Assembly (NCBI RefSeq): GCF_029581275.1
Contig: NZ_CP120742.1
Location: forward strand, 3,084,001 to 3,148,000
DNA from: Micromonospora sp. WMMD1155
GTDB lineage: Bacteria; Actinomycetota; Actinomycetes; Mycobacteriales; Micromonosporaceae
Direction of reading: 5' to 3'
Length of the DNA stretch: 64,000 bases
In this document: positions 33,345 through 41,766 of the stretch, piece by piece
How the letters are laid out: each line of letters begins with the position of its first letter
Numbering within the stretch: the stretch's first letter is position 1
Notes under the pieces: model-generated
What the model saw: only the letters and a program-made list of their open reading frames with translations
Databases searched by the model: none
Told to the model about the DNA's origin: nothing
Translations under genes and position numbers: made by a program

Positions 33345-34528
33345 CGTGCCACGGCCGGGCCGAGCGGGATGCCGACCGGTTGGCGCAGCCACAGGTGCCC
33401 GCCGAGCCCGGCCGGGTCGGTCAGCTCGGCCACCGCCGACGCGGCGGCCAACGCCCGCAGGTAACCGGCCGGGTCGGAACCGGCCAGACTCAGCGGCGGT
33501 CGGCCGCCGTCGGCCCCGAGCGCCCGCAGCGCCTCCCGCTGCGAGACCAGTGAGTACGCGCACCCGGCGACCTCCGCACCGGCGGAGGCGACCGAGTCCA
33601 TGGCCACGTGCGCTGTCACATCAGCCGAACCGTCCGGAACCGGAGGCACCTGCCGCCCACCCCGGTACCCGGTCAACGTCCCGTCGACCGGCCTGTTGTC
33701 CCGCAGGTGCCCGTAGTCGACGGCGACGGCCATGCCTCGGCTGACTTGTCGTATCGCGTGGGCCCAGGCTTCGTCTCTGGTCCGGCCTATCTCCGCTCTC
33801 CGGCAGCGGTGTGGTGTTTCGCGTGTCACGTCGGGCGAGGTCAGACCTCGGGCCGCTGCGGGTGCATTCGTCGGGATGGGCTCCCATCTGTTGAGCCAGT
33901 CGAGGTCGTCCGGGCTGACCGGTCCACCGATCGACTCGGTGCCACTGGCGGGGTCGACCAGCACGTACCGCCAGCCGTCCTCGGTGTGGACCGCCACGTC
34001 GAGGGGGACGTTGTCCAGCCACTCGGTGGCGATCAACAGTCCGGTGATGCCCCGGGGGATCTCGGACACCCAGTTGATCTCCTCAGGCAGGTTCTCCGGG
34101 CGAGGTGCGTACTCGACGGCAGTCAAATGCACTCGTTCGGCGAGGGTCGGGCGGGCGGCGACCAACGACGGCTCGTCGGATGACCGACGGGCGGCGGCCG
34201 TGGGAGTCAGGGTTTCCGGGGAGCCCGACCACGAAGGGATCAAGCCTGACCGCCCGGAGTGGGCGGGCTCCCCGGAAACCCCCACCGCGAGCGGGGCGAG
34301 AGCCAGCAGCAGTTCACCGCGGCCCGCGCCCACGTCGACCACGTCCAGCCGTGGCGGGTGACCGAGGGTCGCGTCGACCTGCGTGAGCACGCGCAGCAGC
34401 GCGGTGGCGAAGGCCGGGGAGGCGTGCACGCTGGTGCGGAAGTGGTCGGCCGGTCCGCTGCCGCTGACGAAGAAGCCGCCCGGCCCGTAGAGGGCTCGGC
34501 TCATCGCGTCCCGCCAGGTGATCGACAT
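33341..34528 (-). CDS. MidA/NDUFAF7-type SAM-dependent methyltransferase
   Basis: 395 aa. The start ([40 protein letters not shown]), the SAM-binding [16 protein letters not shown], the [13 protein letters not shown] motif and AVDYGHL are those of the MidA/NDUFAF7 family. Human NDUFAF7 methylates an arginine of NDUFS2, the NuoD homologue, for complex I assembly. Here the gene is translationally coupled to a NuoD homologue, so the same pair is likely. The family core is interrupted by two in-frame Ser/Pro/Arg-rich insertions, one of which coincides with a 70-bp inverted repeat at 34211-34280. Confidence 0.87.
   Translation of the reverse strand: MSITWRDAMSRALYGPGGFFVSGSGPADHFRTSVHASPAFATALLRVLTQVDATLGHPPRLDVVDVGAGRGELLLALAPLAVGVSGEPAHSGRSGLIPSWSGSPETLTPTAAARRSSDEPSLVAARPTLAERVHLTAVEYAPRPENLPEEINWVSEIPRGITGLLIATEWLDNVPLDVAVHTEDGWRYVLVDPASGTESIGGPVSPDDLDWLNRWEPIPTNAPAAARGLTSPDVTRETPHRCRRAEIGRTRDEAWAHAIRQVSRGMAVAVDYGHLRDNRPVDGTLTGYRGGRQVPPVPDGSADVTAHVAMDSVASAGAEVAGCAYSLVSQREALRALGADGGRPPLSLAGSDPAGYLRALAAASAVAELTDPAGLGGHLWLRQPVGIPLGPAVAR
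34211..34280. repeat. 70-bp inverted-repeat insertion inside the MidA-type gene
   Basis: Arms 34211-34230 and 34261-34280 are 20 bp with one mismatch, around a 30-bp centre. The element adds residues [20 protein letters not shown] to the methyltransferase without breaking the frame. It looks like a small palindromic mobile repeat. Confidence 0.8.
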
Positions 34529-34560
34529 CGTGTCAACTCCGAGTCCACGCCGTGCACGGT

Positions 34561-34620
34561 GATCAGGTGATGAAAAGTAGGTGAGAAACGACTGTGACGC
34601 CTACTTTTCATCAGTTGATC
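34561..34620. repeat. AT-rich inverted repeat in the divergent promoter region
   Basis: Arms 34561-34581 and 34600-34620 are 21 bp with two mismatches; the inner 14 bp (TGATGAAAAGTAGG) are perfect. The spacer is 18 nt. It lies 33 bp upstream of the methyltransferase start and 122 bp upstream of the DUF2520 start. An operator or a folded RNA element are both possible. Confidence 0.75.
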
Positions 34621-34742
34621 GAGCAGGGGGTCTGGGGCTTCGGCCAGTGGTGAAGGTTTTCACACATGCTTGTCCTGGTTCGGCGGGCCGGGCGCATACT
34701 TGCCATCGACCGGTACCCCTTCTCGAGGACTGGATCATCGTC

Positions 34743-35717
34743 ATGAGCGCACCGTTGCGCCCGCGTCCGGCCGCCCCGCACGGGCCCGCCGCATCGCGGG
34801 ATCGCGCCGTTCCCGGCGCGTCAGTCGCCCCCCGCCTGCTCACCGTCGGTGTCATCGGCGCCGGTCGGGTCGGAGCCGTGCTGGGTGCCGCACTCGCCGC
34901 CGCCGGGCACCGGGTGGTCGCCGTCGCCGGCGGCTCCGGAGCGAGCCGTGCCCGACTGGCTCTGCTGCTGCCCGAGGTGCCGCGACGCCCGGTCGCCGCC
35001 GTGGCACACGCCGCCGTCGACCTGCTGCTGATCGCGGTGCCGGACGACGCCTTGGCCGCCGTGGTGGCCGACCTCGCCGAGCGGGGTGCGCTGCGCCCCG
35101 GCCAGGTGGTCGCGCACACCTCCGGTGCGCACGGCCTGGCCGTCCTGGCACCGGCCACCGAGGTGGGTGCCCGTCCGCTCGCCCTGCACCCCGCGATGAC
35201 CTTCACCGGTACGCCTGACGACCTGGCCCGGCTGGCCGGTATCTCGTACGGGGTGACCGCCCCGGCCCCGCTGCGTCCCCTGGCCGCCCGGCTGGTCGCC
35301 GACCTGGGCGGGGTGCCCGAGTGGGTGGCCGAGTCGGACCGTCCGCTGTACCACGCCGCTCTGGCGCACGGTGCGAACCACCTGGTGACCCTCGTGAACG
35401 AGGCGACCGACCGGCTGCGTGACGCCGGGGTGGACCGGCCGGAGAAGGTGCTCGCCCCGCTGCTGCGGGCCGCCCTGGAGAACGCCTTGCGGCTCGGCGA
35501 CGACGCCCTGACCGGGCCGGTCTCCCGGGGCGACGCGGGCACCGTCGAGCGGCACCTGGCGCGGCTGGCGGCCACCGCCCCGGAGTCCGTCCCCGCGTAC
35601 CTGGCGTTGGCCCGGCGTACCGCCGACCGGGCGATCGCCGCCGGACGGCTGCGTCCGGTGGACGCGCAGTCGCTGCTCGGCGTGCTGGCCGACAGCAGTC
35701 GGGAGGTGCCGCTGTGA
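34743..35717 (+). CDS. Rossmann-like plus DUF2520 protein
   Basis: 324 aa. NAD(P)-binding GVIGAGRVGAVLGAALAAAGH near residues 37-57 begins a Rossmann fold. The C-terminal DUF2520 helical domain contains YHAALAHGANHLVTLVNEA. The family sits before panC in actinobacteria (Rv3603c in M. tuberculosis) and resembles small dehydrogenases such as pyrroline-5-carboxylate or ketopantoate reductases, but its substrate is not settled. ATG 34743 is chosen over the long upstream frame, which is not protein-like. The stop lies inside the first 59-bp repeat, and its TGA overlaps the GTG of the first bridging micro-ORF. Confidence 0.87.
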   Translation: MSAPLRPRPAAPHGPAASRDRAVPGASVAPRLLTVGVIGAGRVGAVLGAALAAAGHRVVAVAGGSGASRARLALLLPEVPRRPVAAVAHAAVDLLLIAVPDDALAAVVADLAERGALRPGQVVAHTSGAHGLAVLAPATEVGARPLALHPAMTFTGTPDDLARLAGISYGVTAPAPLRPLAARLVADLGGVPEWVAESDRPLYHAALAHGANHLVTLVNEATDRLRDAGVDRPEKVLAPLLRAALENALRLGDDALTGPVSRGDAGTVERHLARLAATAPESVPAYLALARRTADRAIAAGRLRPVDAQSLLGVLADSSREVPL

Positions 35718-35890
35718 GCGCGAGGAGTGAGCCGGTGTTGCGAGCCCCGCAGTCGCGAACCGAGGTGCCGCTGTGAGCGCGAGGAGTGAGCCGGTGTTGC
35801 GAGCCCCGCAGTCGCGAACCGAGGTGCCGCTGTGAGCGCGAGGAGTGAGCCGGTGTTGCGAGCCCCGCAGTCGCGAACCGAGGTGCCGCT
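35703..35890 (+). repeat. 59-bp tandem repeat, three copies plus 11 bp, between DUF2520 gene and panC
   Basis: Copies 35703-35761, 35762-35820 and 35821-35879 are identical by eye; an 11-bp remnant (GAGGTGCCGCT) at 35880-35890 abuts the panC ATG. The core (GCGAGGAGTGAGC ... TTGCGAGCCCCGC) is shared with 5874-5956. Confidence 0.96.
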
Positions 35891-35894
35891 ATGA
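35714..35894 (+). other. chain of three 20-codon micro-ORFs linked by 4-nt overlaps
   Basis: Micro-ORFs 35714-35776, 35773-35835 and 35832-35894 encode the same 20-residue peptide, beginning [13 protein letters not shown]. Each GTG overlaps the previous stop as GTGA, and the last stop overlaps the panC ATG (ATGA). Each start has GAGG about 7 nt upstream. The repeat length, 59 nt, is exactly 63 minus the 4-nt overlap, so the chain from DUF2520 to panC is unbroken. Whether the peptides are made is unknown. Confidence 0.6.
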
Positions 35895-36739
35895 CGGAGG
35901 TCGTGCACACGCGTGCCGAGTTGGCCGAGGCCCGGGCCGCCCTGAAGGGCACGGTCGGGGTCGTGATGACCATGGGCGCGCTGCACTCCGGGCACGAGAC
36001 GTTGCTGCGCGCGGCCCGGGAACAAGCCGACCACGTGCTGGTGACGATCTTCGTGAACCCGTTGCAGTTCGGGCCGAACGAGGACTTCGACAGGTACCCG
36101 CGCACTCTCGACGCGGACCTGGAGGTGTGCCGGAGGGCCGGTGCCGACCTGGTCTTCGCGCCGTCGGTGGCCGACATGTATCCGGACGGCCAGCCCCGCG
36201 TCAGCCTCGATCCGGGTCGACTGGGCGCGGAGTTGGAGGGCGCGAGTCGTCCCGGCTTCTTCCACGGCGTCCTCACCGTGGTGTTGAAGCTGCTCCAGCT
36301 CACCCAGCCTGACCTGGCGTTCTTCGGCGAGAAGGACTACCAGCAGTTGACCCTGGTCCGGCGGATGACCCGGGACCTGGACGTGCCGGTCGAGGTGGTC
36401 GGTGTGCCGACCGTCCGGGAGCCGGACGGGTTGGCGCTCTCCAGCCGTAACCGCTACCTGAGTGAGCCGGAGCGGGCCGCCGCGCTGAGCCTGTCCGCCG
36501 CGCTGCGGGCCGGTGCGCGGGCGGCCGACGAGGGCCGTGACGCGGGGGCGGTGCTGACCGCCGCGCACGCCGCGTTCGGTGCCGGTACGCCCGGCGCCCG
36601 CCTGGACTACCTGGTGCTGACCGACCCCGAGTTGGAGCCGGGGCCGGTGTCCGGGCCGGCCCGGCTGGTGATCGCCGCCTGGGTGGGCGCCACCCGGTTG
36701 ATCGACAACGCGGCCATCCACCTCGCCCCGCGTCCCTGA
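35891..36739 (+). CDS. panC: pantothenate synthetase
   Basis: Joins pantoate and beta-alanine with ATP. 282 aa with [17 protein letters not shown] (HxGH-type nucleotidyl transferase motif), [31 protein letters not shown] and [14 protein letters not shown] 35891 overlaps the stop of the last bridging micro-ORF. panD follows after 43 bp. With the DUF2520 gene and panD it forms a pantothenate group, and coaX (pantothenate kinase) lies downstream after nadBC. Confidence 0.95.
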   Translation: MTEVVHTRAELAEARAALKGTVGVVMTMGALHSGHETLLRAAREQADHVLVTIFVNPLQFGPNEDFDRYPRTLDADLEVCRRAGADLVFAPSVADMYPDGQPRVSLDPGRLGAELEGASRPGFFHGVLTVVLKLLQLTQPDLAFFGEKDYQQLTLVRRMTRDLDVPVEVVGVPTVREPDGLALSSRNRYLSEPERAAALSLSAALRAGARAADEGRDAGAVLTAAHAAFGAGTPGARLDYLVLTDPELEPGPVSGPARLVIAAWVGATRLIDNAAIHLAPRP

Positions 36740-36782
36740 CCGGCCGCACCGACCTCCACCAACCTTGTGAAAGGCCACCCCG

Positions 36783-37211
36783 ATGTTGCGGACCATGCTC
36801 AAGTCGAAGATCCACCGGGCCACGGTGACGCAGGCCGACCTGCACTATGTCGGCTCTGTGACAGTTGACGAGGATCTGCTCGACGCTGCCGACCTGCTCC
36901 CCGGCGAGCAGGTGGCGATCGTGGACATCACCAACGGCGCCCGACTGGAGACGTACGTGATCCCGGGCGAGCGAGGCAGCGGCGTGATCGGCATCAACGG
37001 TGCCGCCGCGCACCTGGTGCACCCCGGTGACCTGGTCATCCTCATCTCGTACGGGCAGATGGACGACGCCGCGGCTCGGGCGTACCGGCCTCGGGTGGTG
37101 CACGTGGACGCCGACAACCGGGTGATCGAGTTGGGTGCTGACGCGGCTGCGGTGGCACCCGGCATGGTCGGTGACCCGGTGCCGAGCCCGCTGGCCGTGT
37201 CCGCTGTCTGA
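36783..37211 (+). CDS. panD: aspartate 1-decarboxylase proenzyme
   Basis: Makes beta-alanine for PanC. 142 aa. Self-cleavage site G24-S25 in HYVGSVTVD, where Ser25 becomes the pyruvoyl group; the start [16 protein letters not shown] and [10 protein letters not shown] are typical. Co-transcribed with panC. Confidence 0.95.
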   Translation: MLRTMLKSKIHRATVTQADLHYVGSVTVDEDLLDAADLLPGEQVAIVDITNGARLETYVIPGERGSGVIGINGAAAHLVHPGDLVILISYGQMDDAAARAYRPRVVHVDADNRVIELGADAAAVAPGMVGDPVPSPLAVSAV

Positions 37212-37258
37212 ACCTCTGCGAGGCGATTCCGGTCTGTCACCGGAAGGTCATTTGCGGT

Positions 37259-37264
37259 TACCCT
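37259..37264 (+). promoter_or_regulatory. -10-like TACCCT upstream of the septum-formation lipoprotein
   Basis: TTACCCTGGGG at 37258-37268; the gene starts at 37307, leaving a leader of about 35 nt with GGGGGAGG before the ATG. Confidence 0.35.
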
Positions 37265-37306
37265 GGGGTACTGGCGTAAGCCGGTCGGTGGCTGGGGGAG
37301 GCCGCG

Positions 37307-38203
37307 ATGCGCCGTGCCATCACGACAGTGCTCGCCGCTGCCGGGGCAGCGTTGTTGCTGGTCGGCTGCGCCGGTTCCGGTGGCCTGGACGGTGACCTGA
37401 CCGACGACTGGAAGGCGCTGCCGCCACCGTCGGCGTTCACCCCGTCCGCCGGTGTGTGTCACGCCGCCGACTTCACCGAGGTCGTCACCCTGGCCGGTTA
37501 CGAGCCGGTGGACTGCGCCGGTCCGCACCGGGTGGAGACAGTGCACGTGGGGGCGTTCCCCGTCGAGCGGGCGAGTGCCCCGGCGGGCGGCTCACCGGAG
37601 TTGCGGGGCGCGTTCGCCGAGTGTGACACCCGGGCGACCGGCTACGTGGGCGACGACTGGCGGGCGGGTCGGTTGCGGCTGTCCGTGGCGTTGCCCTCCG
37701 GGCCGGGCTGGAGTGTGGGTTCCCGCTGGTTCCGGTGTGATCTGTCCGAGTTGAGCACGACCGAGGCGGGGGCCACCGTGGTCGTCCGGTCCGGCAGCCT
37801 GCGGGACGCGTTGAAGAGGCCATCCGGCCTGCGCCTCGGTTGTCAGCAGACCCGGATGGGAGCCGGCCGGAGTGTGCAGACGCTGGTGCCGGTGGAGTGC
37901 GGTCGACAGCACGACGCCGAGTTCGTCGGGGTGTGGCGCGCGCCGGACACGGCGTACCCGACGCGGGACACCGACTGGGCTCCGCTCTACAACGGTTGTC
38001 GCACCGCCCTCAGCCGGTACGTGGGCGTGCCCGACGACGCCGACCTGCGCTTTCGCAGTGGGGTGGTGGTCCGTCCACCGGGTGCGGGGCGTTGGAGGGT
38101 CGGTGACCGGGGTGTGCGCTGCTACCTGTGGCTCAGCGACCGTACGGTGACCGCCTCGCTGAAGGGCGCGGGCCCAGCCGGCCTTCCGGTCCGGACGAAG
38201 TGA
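37307..38203 (+). CDS. Septum_form-domain lipoprotein
   Basis: 298 aa. Signal peptide with lipobox LLVGC (Cys23 region). The mature protein has two halves of similar pattern: (i) GVCHAADF, VDCAGPHRVETVHVGAF, FAECDTR; (ii) VECGRQHDAEFVGVWRAP, YNGCRTALSRYVG, GVRCYLW. This Cys/His pattern is that of the septum formation family, PF13845. The name comes from weak association with division in related bacteria; the function is unproven. GGGGGAGG lies just upstream of ATG 37307. Confidence 0.78.
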   Translation: MRRAITTVLAAAGAALLLVGCAGSGGLDGDLTDDWKALPPPSAFTPSAGVCHAADFTEVVTLAGYEPVDCAGPHRVETVHVGAFPVERASAPAGGSPELRGAFAECDTRATGYVGDDWRAGRLRLSVALPSGPGWSVGSRWFRCDLSELSTTEAGATVVVRSGSLRDALKRPSGLRLGCQQTRMGAGRSVQTLVPVECGRQHDAEFVGVWRAPDTAYPTRDTDWAPLYNGCRTALSRYVGVPDDADLRFRSGVVVRPPGAGRWRVGDRGVRCYLWLSDRTVTASLKGAGPAGLPVRTK

Positions 38204-38311
38204 CAGCGAGCCCCCGGCCGGCGCGACGCGGACGGTGGCGGACGGGGTAGCCGAAAACACTCGTCCCGCCCCCGCCGCCCCGGGCGAGGATCGTTCGGGT
38301 TGACTGGGAGG

Positions 38312-40006
38312 ATGGACGTTCCGACCGTCGACCTGCCGGCCCTGCCCGCGTTGCTGGCCGCGCCGGCGCCCGGCTGGGTGGAGACCACCGACGTGATCGT
38401 GGTCGGTTCCGGGGTGGCCGGGCTGACGGCGGCGCTGCACCTGCGCGAGGCGGGCCTGCACGTCACGGTGGTCACCAAGGTCAACATCGATGACGGCTCG
38501 ACGAGGTGGGCGCAGGGCGGCATCGCCGCAGTGCTCGACCCGGCGGACACCCCGGCGGCGCATGCCCGGGACACCGAGATCGCCGGTGTCGGGCTCTGCG
38601 ATCCGGCGGCGGTCCGGGTGCTGGTCGAGGAGGGCCCGACCCGGCTCCGCGAACTGATCCGCATCGGTGCCGAGTTCGACCGCCACCCGGACGGCTCCCT
38701 CATGCTGACCCGCGAGGGCGGGCACCGGGCGGACCGCATCGTGCACGCGGGTGGGGACGCGACCGGTGCGGAGGTGCAGCGGGCCCTGCACGCCGCGGTG
38801 CAGCGCGACCCGTGGATCCGGCTGTTCGAGCACGCCCTGGTGCTGGACCTGCTGCGCGCGCCCGGAGACGGCCCGGACGGGCTCGGCCCGGCCTGCGGGA
38901 TCACCCTGCACGTGCTCGGCGAGGGCAGCGAGGACGGCGTCGGCGCGTTGCTGGCCCGGGCGGTGGTGCTCGCCACCGGGGGAATGGGGCAGGTCTTCTC
39001 GGCCACCACCAACCCGGCGGTCTCCACCGGGGACGGGGTGGCACTCGCGATGCGCGCCGGCGCTGCGGTGACCGACGTGGAGTTCGTCCAGTTCCACCCG
39101 ACCGCCCTGATCACTCCGTCCGCCGCGGGGGTGCCCGGCGCCGGGTACGCCCAGCAGCCGTTGGTCTCCGAGGCGCTGCGTGGCGAGGGCGCGTACCTGG
39201 TGGACTCAGACGGCAAGCGGTTCATGGTCGGCCAGCACGAGTTGGCCGAGCTGGCACCCCGGGACGTGGTGGCCAAGGGCATCCACCGGGTGTTGCTGGC
39301 GTCCGGCGCGGACCACGTGTTCCTCGACGCGCGGCACCTGGGCGGGGACTTCCTGGCCGGGCGGTTCCCCACCATCGTGGCGTCCTGCCTGGCGATCGGC
39401 GTGGACCCGGCGACCGACCTGATCCCGGTGGCGCCCGCCGCGCACTACGCCTCCGGGGGTGTCCGCACCGACCTGCGCGGCCGGACCTCCATCCCCGGCC
39501 TGTACGCGTGCGGCGAGGTGGCCTGCACCGGCGTGCACGGCGCGAATCGGCTGGCCAGCAACTCGCTGCTGGAGGGCCTGGTCTTCTCCCGGCGGATCGC
39601 CGAGGACATCGCGGCCGGCCTGCCCGAGCAGGTTCAGCCGGCCGACACCGGTGCCTGGCGAGGCGGTGTGGGTTGGGTGCTGCCCGCCGAGGTGACGCCG
39701 ACCCTGCAACGGTCGATGACCCGGGGCGCCGGGGTGCTCCGGTCCGCGACGACGCTGGCCGAGACGGCCGGAACACTCACCGAGCTGGGCGCTGCCCGGG
39801 GCCGACCGCGGACCGCCGACTGGGAGGCGACGAACCTGCTCACCGTGGCGTCGACGCTCGTGGCTGCCGCGTACACCCGCGGTGAGACCCGGGGTTGCCA
39901 CTGGCGGGAGGACTTCCCGACGGCCGACGAGCGGTGGCTGGGCCACCTGGTCGGGTCGGTCGGGGCGCAGGGCCGGGTGACGCAGCAATGGGAGGAACGG
40001 TCATGA
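38312..40006 (+). CDS. nadB: L-aspartate oxidase
   Basis: FAD enzyme that oxidises aspartate to iminoaspartate, the first step of de novo NAD synthesis. 564 aa: FAD-binding DVIVVGSGVAGLTAALHLREAG, STRWAQGGIAAVL, VQFHPTAL and HYASGGVRTDLRGRTSIPGLYACGEVACTGVHGANRLASNSLLEGLVF. ATG 38312 is taken; a TTG at 38300 with GAGGA nine nt upstream is possible. The stop overlaps the nadC start (ATGA). nadA is not in the window. Confidence 0.93.
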   Translation: MDVPTVDLPALPALLAAPAPGWVETTDVIVVGSGVAGLTAALHLREAGLHVTVVTKVNIDDGSTRWAQGGIAAVLDPADTPAAHARDTEIAGVGLCDPAAVRVLVEEGPTRLRELIRIGAEFDRHPDGSLMLTREGGHRADRIVHAGGDATGAEVQRALHAAVQRDPWIRLFEHALVLDLLRAPGDGPDGLGPACGITLHVLGEGSEDGVGALLARAVVLATGGMGQVFSATTNPAVSTGDGVALAMRAGAAVTDVEFVQFHPTALITPSAAGVPGAGYAQQPLVSEALRGEGAYLVDSDGKRFMVGQHELAELAPRDVVAKGIHRVLLASGADHVFLDARHLGGDFLAGRFPTIVASCLAIGVDPATDLIPVAPAAHYASGGVRTDLRGRTSIPGLYACGEVACTGVHGANRLASNSLLEGLVFSRRIAEDIAAGLPEQVQPADTGAWRGGVGWVLPAEVTPTLQRSMTRGAGVLRSATTLAETAGTLTELGAARGRPRTADWEATNLLTVASTLVAAAYTRGETRGCHWREDFPTADERWLGHLVGSVGAQGRVTQQWEERS

Positions 40007-40899
40007 CGGAGTCGACTGACACGGCGTTGCGTGCGGCCGGACTGGACCCGGTGCAGGTGCGGCGGGTGATCGAGAACGCACTGGTCGAGGATCTGGGTCC
40101 GGATTTCCTGGACGTCACCAGCGTGGCCACCATCCCGGCGGAGCAGACCGACACCGCCGACCTGGTGGCCCGCGCGGACGGCGTGCTGGCCGGGGTGGCC
40201 GTGGCCGCAGCCGTGTTCGAGCTGGTAGGCGAGGTGACGGGCTTCGGTCGTACCGTCGAGGTGTCGGTCCTGGTCCGCGACGGCGAGCGGGTGGCCCGCG
40301 GTGACGTGCTGGCGACGGTGACCGGCCCGACCCGGTTGCTGCTGACCGCCGAGCGGACGGCGCTCAACCTGCTCTGCCGGATGTCCGGGGTGGCCACCCA
40401 CACCCGCGCCTGGGCGGACGCTCTGGCCGGCACGAAGGCGATGGTGCTGGACACCCGTAAGACGACGCCGGGCCTGCGGGCGCTGGAGAAGTACGCGGTG
40501 CGGGCCGGTGGTGGCACCAACAAGCGCATGGGCCTCTACGACGTCGCCATGATCAAGGACAACCACAAGCTGGCGGCCGGGAGTATCACGGCGGCGTACC
40601 GGCGGGTCCGGGAGGCGTTCCCGGAGGTGCCGGTGCAGGTCGAGGTGACCACTGTCGACGAGGCGGTGGAGGCCGTGGAGGCCGGGGCGGATTTCCTCCT
40701 CTGCGACAACATGACGCCCGAGGTGTTGGCCGAGGCGGTGGCCGCGGTGGGCGACCGGGCGGAGTTGGAGGCGACCGGCGGCCTGACCCTGGAGGTGGCG
40801 GGCCGGTACGCGGCGACCGGTGTCGACTTCCTCTCGGTGGGAGCCCTGACCCACTCGTCGCCGATCCTGGACATCGCGCTGGACCTGCGTACGGAGTAG
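40003..40899 (+). CDS. nadC: nicotinate-nucleotide pyrophosphorylase (carboxylating)
   Basis: Turns quinolinate and PRPP into nicotinate mononucleotide. 298 aa with ALVEDLGPDFLDVTS, ERTALNLLCRMSGVAT, VLDTRKTTPGLRALEKYAVRAGGGTNKRMGLYDVAMIKDNH and LLCDNM. ATG 40003 overlaps the nadB stop, so NadB and NadC are coupled. coaX follows after 17 bp. Confidence 0.95.
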   Translation: MTESTDTALRAAGLDPVQVRRVIENALVEDLGPDFLDVTSVATIPAEQTDTADLVARADGVLAGVAVAAAVFELVGEVTGFGRTVEVSVLVRDGERVARGDVLATVTGPTRLLLTAERTALNLLCRMSGVATHTRAWADALAGTKAMVLDTRKTTPGLRALEKYAVRAGGGTNKRMGLYDVAMIKDNHKLAAGSITAAYRRVREAFPEVPVQVEVTTVDEAVEAVEAGADFLLCDNMTPEVLAEAVAAVGDRAELEATGGLTLEVAGRYAATGVDFLSVGALTHSSPILDIALDLRTE

Positions 40900-40904
40900 T
40901 TGTC

Positions 40905-40910
40905 TAGGCT
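40905..40910 (+). promoter_or_regulatory. -10-like TAGGCT for coaX
   Basis: TAGGCT ends 6 nt before GTG 40917, in the 17-bp gap after nadC, so coaX may have its own leaderless promoter. Confidence 0.45.
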
Positions 40911-40916
40911 GCGTGG

Positions 40917-41675
40917 GTGCTGCTCTGCATCGACATCGGAAACACCAACACCGTGCTGGCGACCTTCGACGGCGACAAGCTCGTGCACTCCTGGCGGGTC
41001 AAGACCGATGCCCGCTCGACGGCTGACGAACTGGGCCTGATGTTCCGGGGCCTGCTCGCCGGGGACAACGTCGAGATCACCGGGGTGGCCGCCTGCTCCA
41101 CGGTGCCGGCGGCGCTGCGGTCGCTGCGCACGATGCTGAGCCGCTACTACGCCGACCTGCCGAGCGTCGTGGTCGAGCCCGGGGTGCGCACCGGGGTGCA
41201 GTTGGCGATCGACAATCCGAAGGAGGTGGGCTCGGACCGGGTGGTGAACACCCTGGCCGCCTACACCCTCTACGGGGGGCCGTCGATCGTCGTCGATTTC
41301 GGCACCACCACCAACTTCGACGTGATCAGCGAGCGGGGTGAGTTCCTCGGCGGCGCGTTCGCCCCGGGCATCGAGATCTCGTTCGACGCGTTGGCCGCCC
41401 GCGCCGCGCAGCTGCGGAAGGTCGAGGCCACCAAGCCCCGATCGGTGATCGGCAAGAACACCGTGGAATGCCTCCAGGCCGGCCTGTACTTCGGCTTCGC
41501 GGGCCAGGTGGACCGGATCGTCGAGCGGATGACCGAGGAGTTGGGCGAGGTGCGGGCGGTGATCGCCACCGGCGGCCTCGCCTCCTTGGTGATCAACGAG
41601 TGCCGCAGCATCACCCACCACGAGCCGATGATCACGCTCATCGGCCTACGCATGGTCTACGAACGCAACCTGTGA
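40917..41675 (+). CDS. coaX: type III pantothenate kinase
   Basis: First enzyme of CoA synthesis, converting pantothenate to 4'-phosphopantothenate. 252 aa, ASKHA fold: DIGNTNTVLA at residues 6-15, GSDRVVN, VDFGTTTNFDVI, and the late IATGGLASLVI. It lies downstream of panC-panD and directly after nadBC, joining the pantothenate and NAD genes. GTG 40917 agrees with the promoter element 6 nt upstream. Confidence 0.94.
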   Translation: MLLCIDIGNTNTVLATFDGDKLVHSWRVKTDARSTADELGLMFRGLLAGDNVEITGVAACSTVPAALRSLRTMLSRYYADLPSVVVEPGVRTGVQLAIDNPKEVGSDRVVNTLAAYTLYGGPSIVVDFGTTTNFDVISERGEFLGGAFAPGIEISFDALAARAAQLRKVEATKPRSVIGKNTVECLQAGLYFGFAGQVDRIVERMTEELGEVRAVIATGGLASLVINECRSITHHEPMITLIGLRMVYERNL

Positions 41676-41710
41676 CCCGGCCGCCGCCGGAGTCGGTGAC
41701 CGCGCGGGGT

Positions 41711-41766
41711 GTCAGCGCCGCCGGGCCGGGTCAGCGCCGCCGGGCCGGGTCAGCGCCGCCGGGCCC
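41711..41766. repeat. 19-bp tandem repeat across the stop of the methyltransferase
   Basis: GTCAGCGCCGCCGGGCCGG at 41711, 41730 and (18 bp) 41749. The third copy contains the stop codon of the minus-strand gene, the same situation as at tilS. Confidence 0.9.

Noticed and set aside
34601..36823. 740-aa open frame antisense to the DUF2520 gene and panC
   Set aside because: It runs through the 59-bp repeats and both real genes; its composition is that of a shadow frame.
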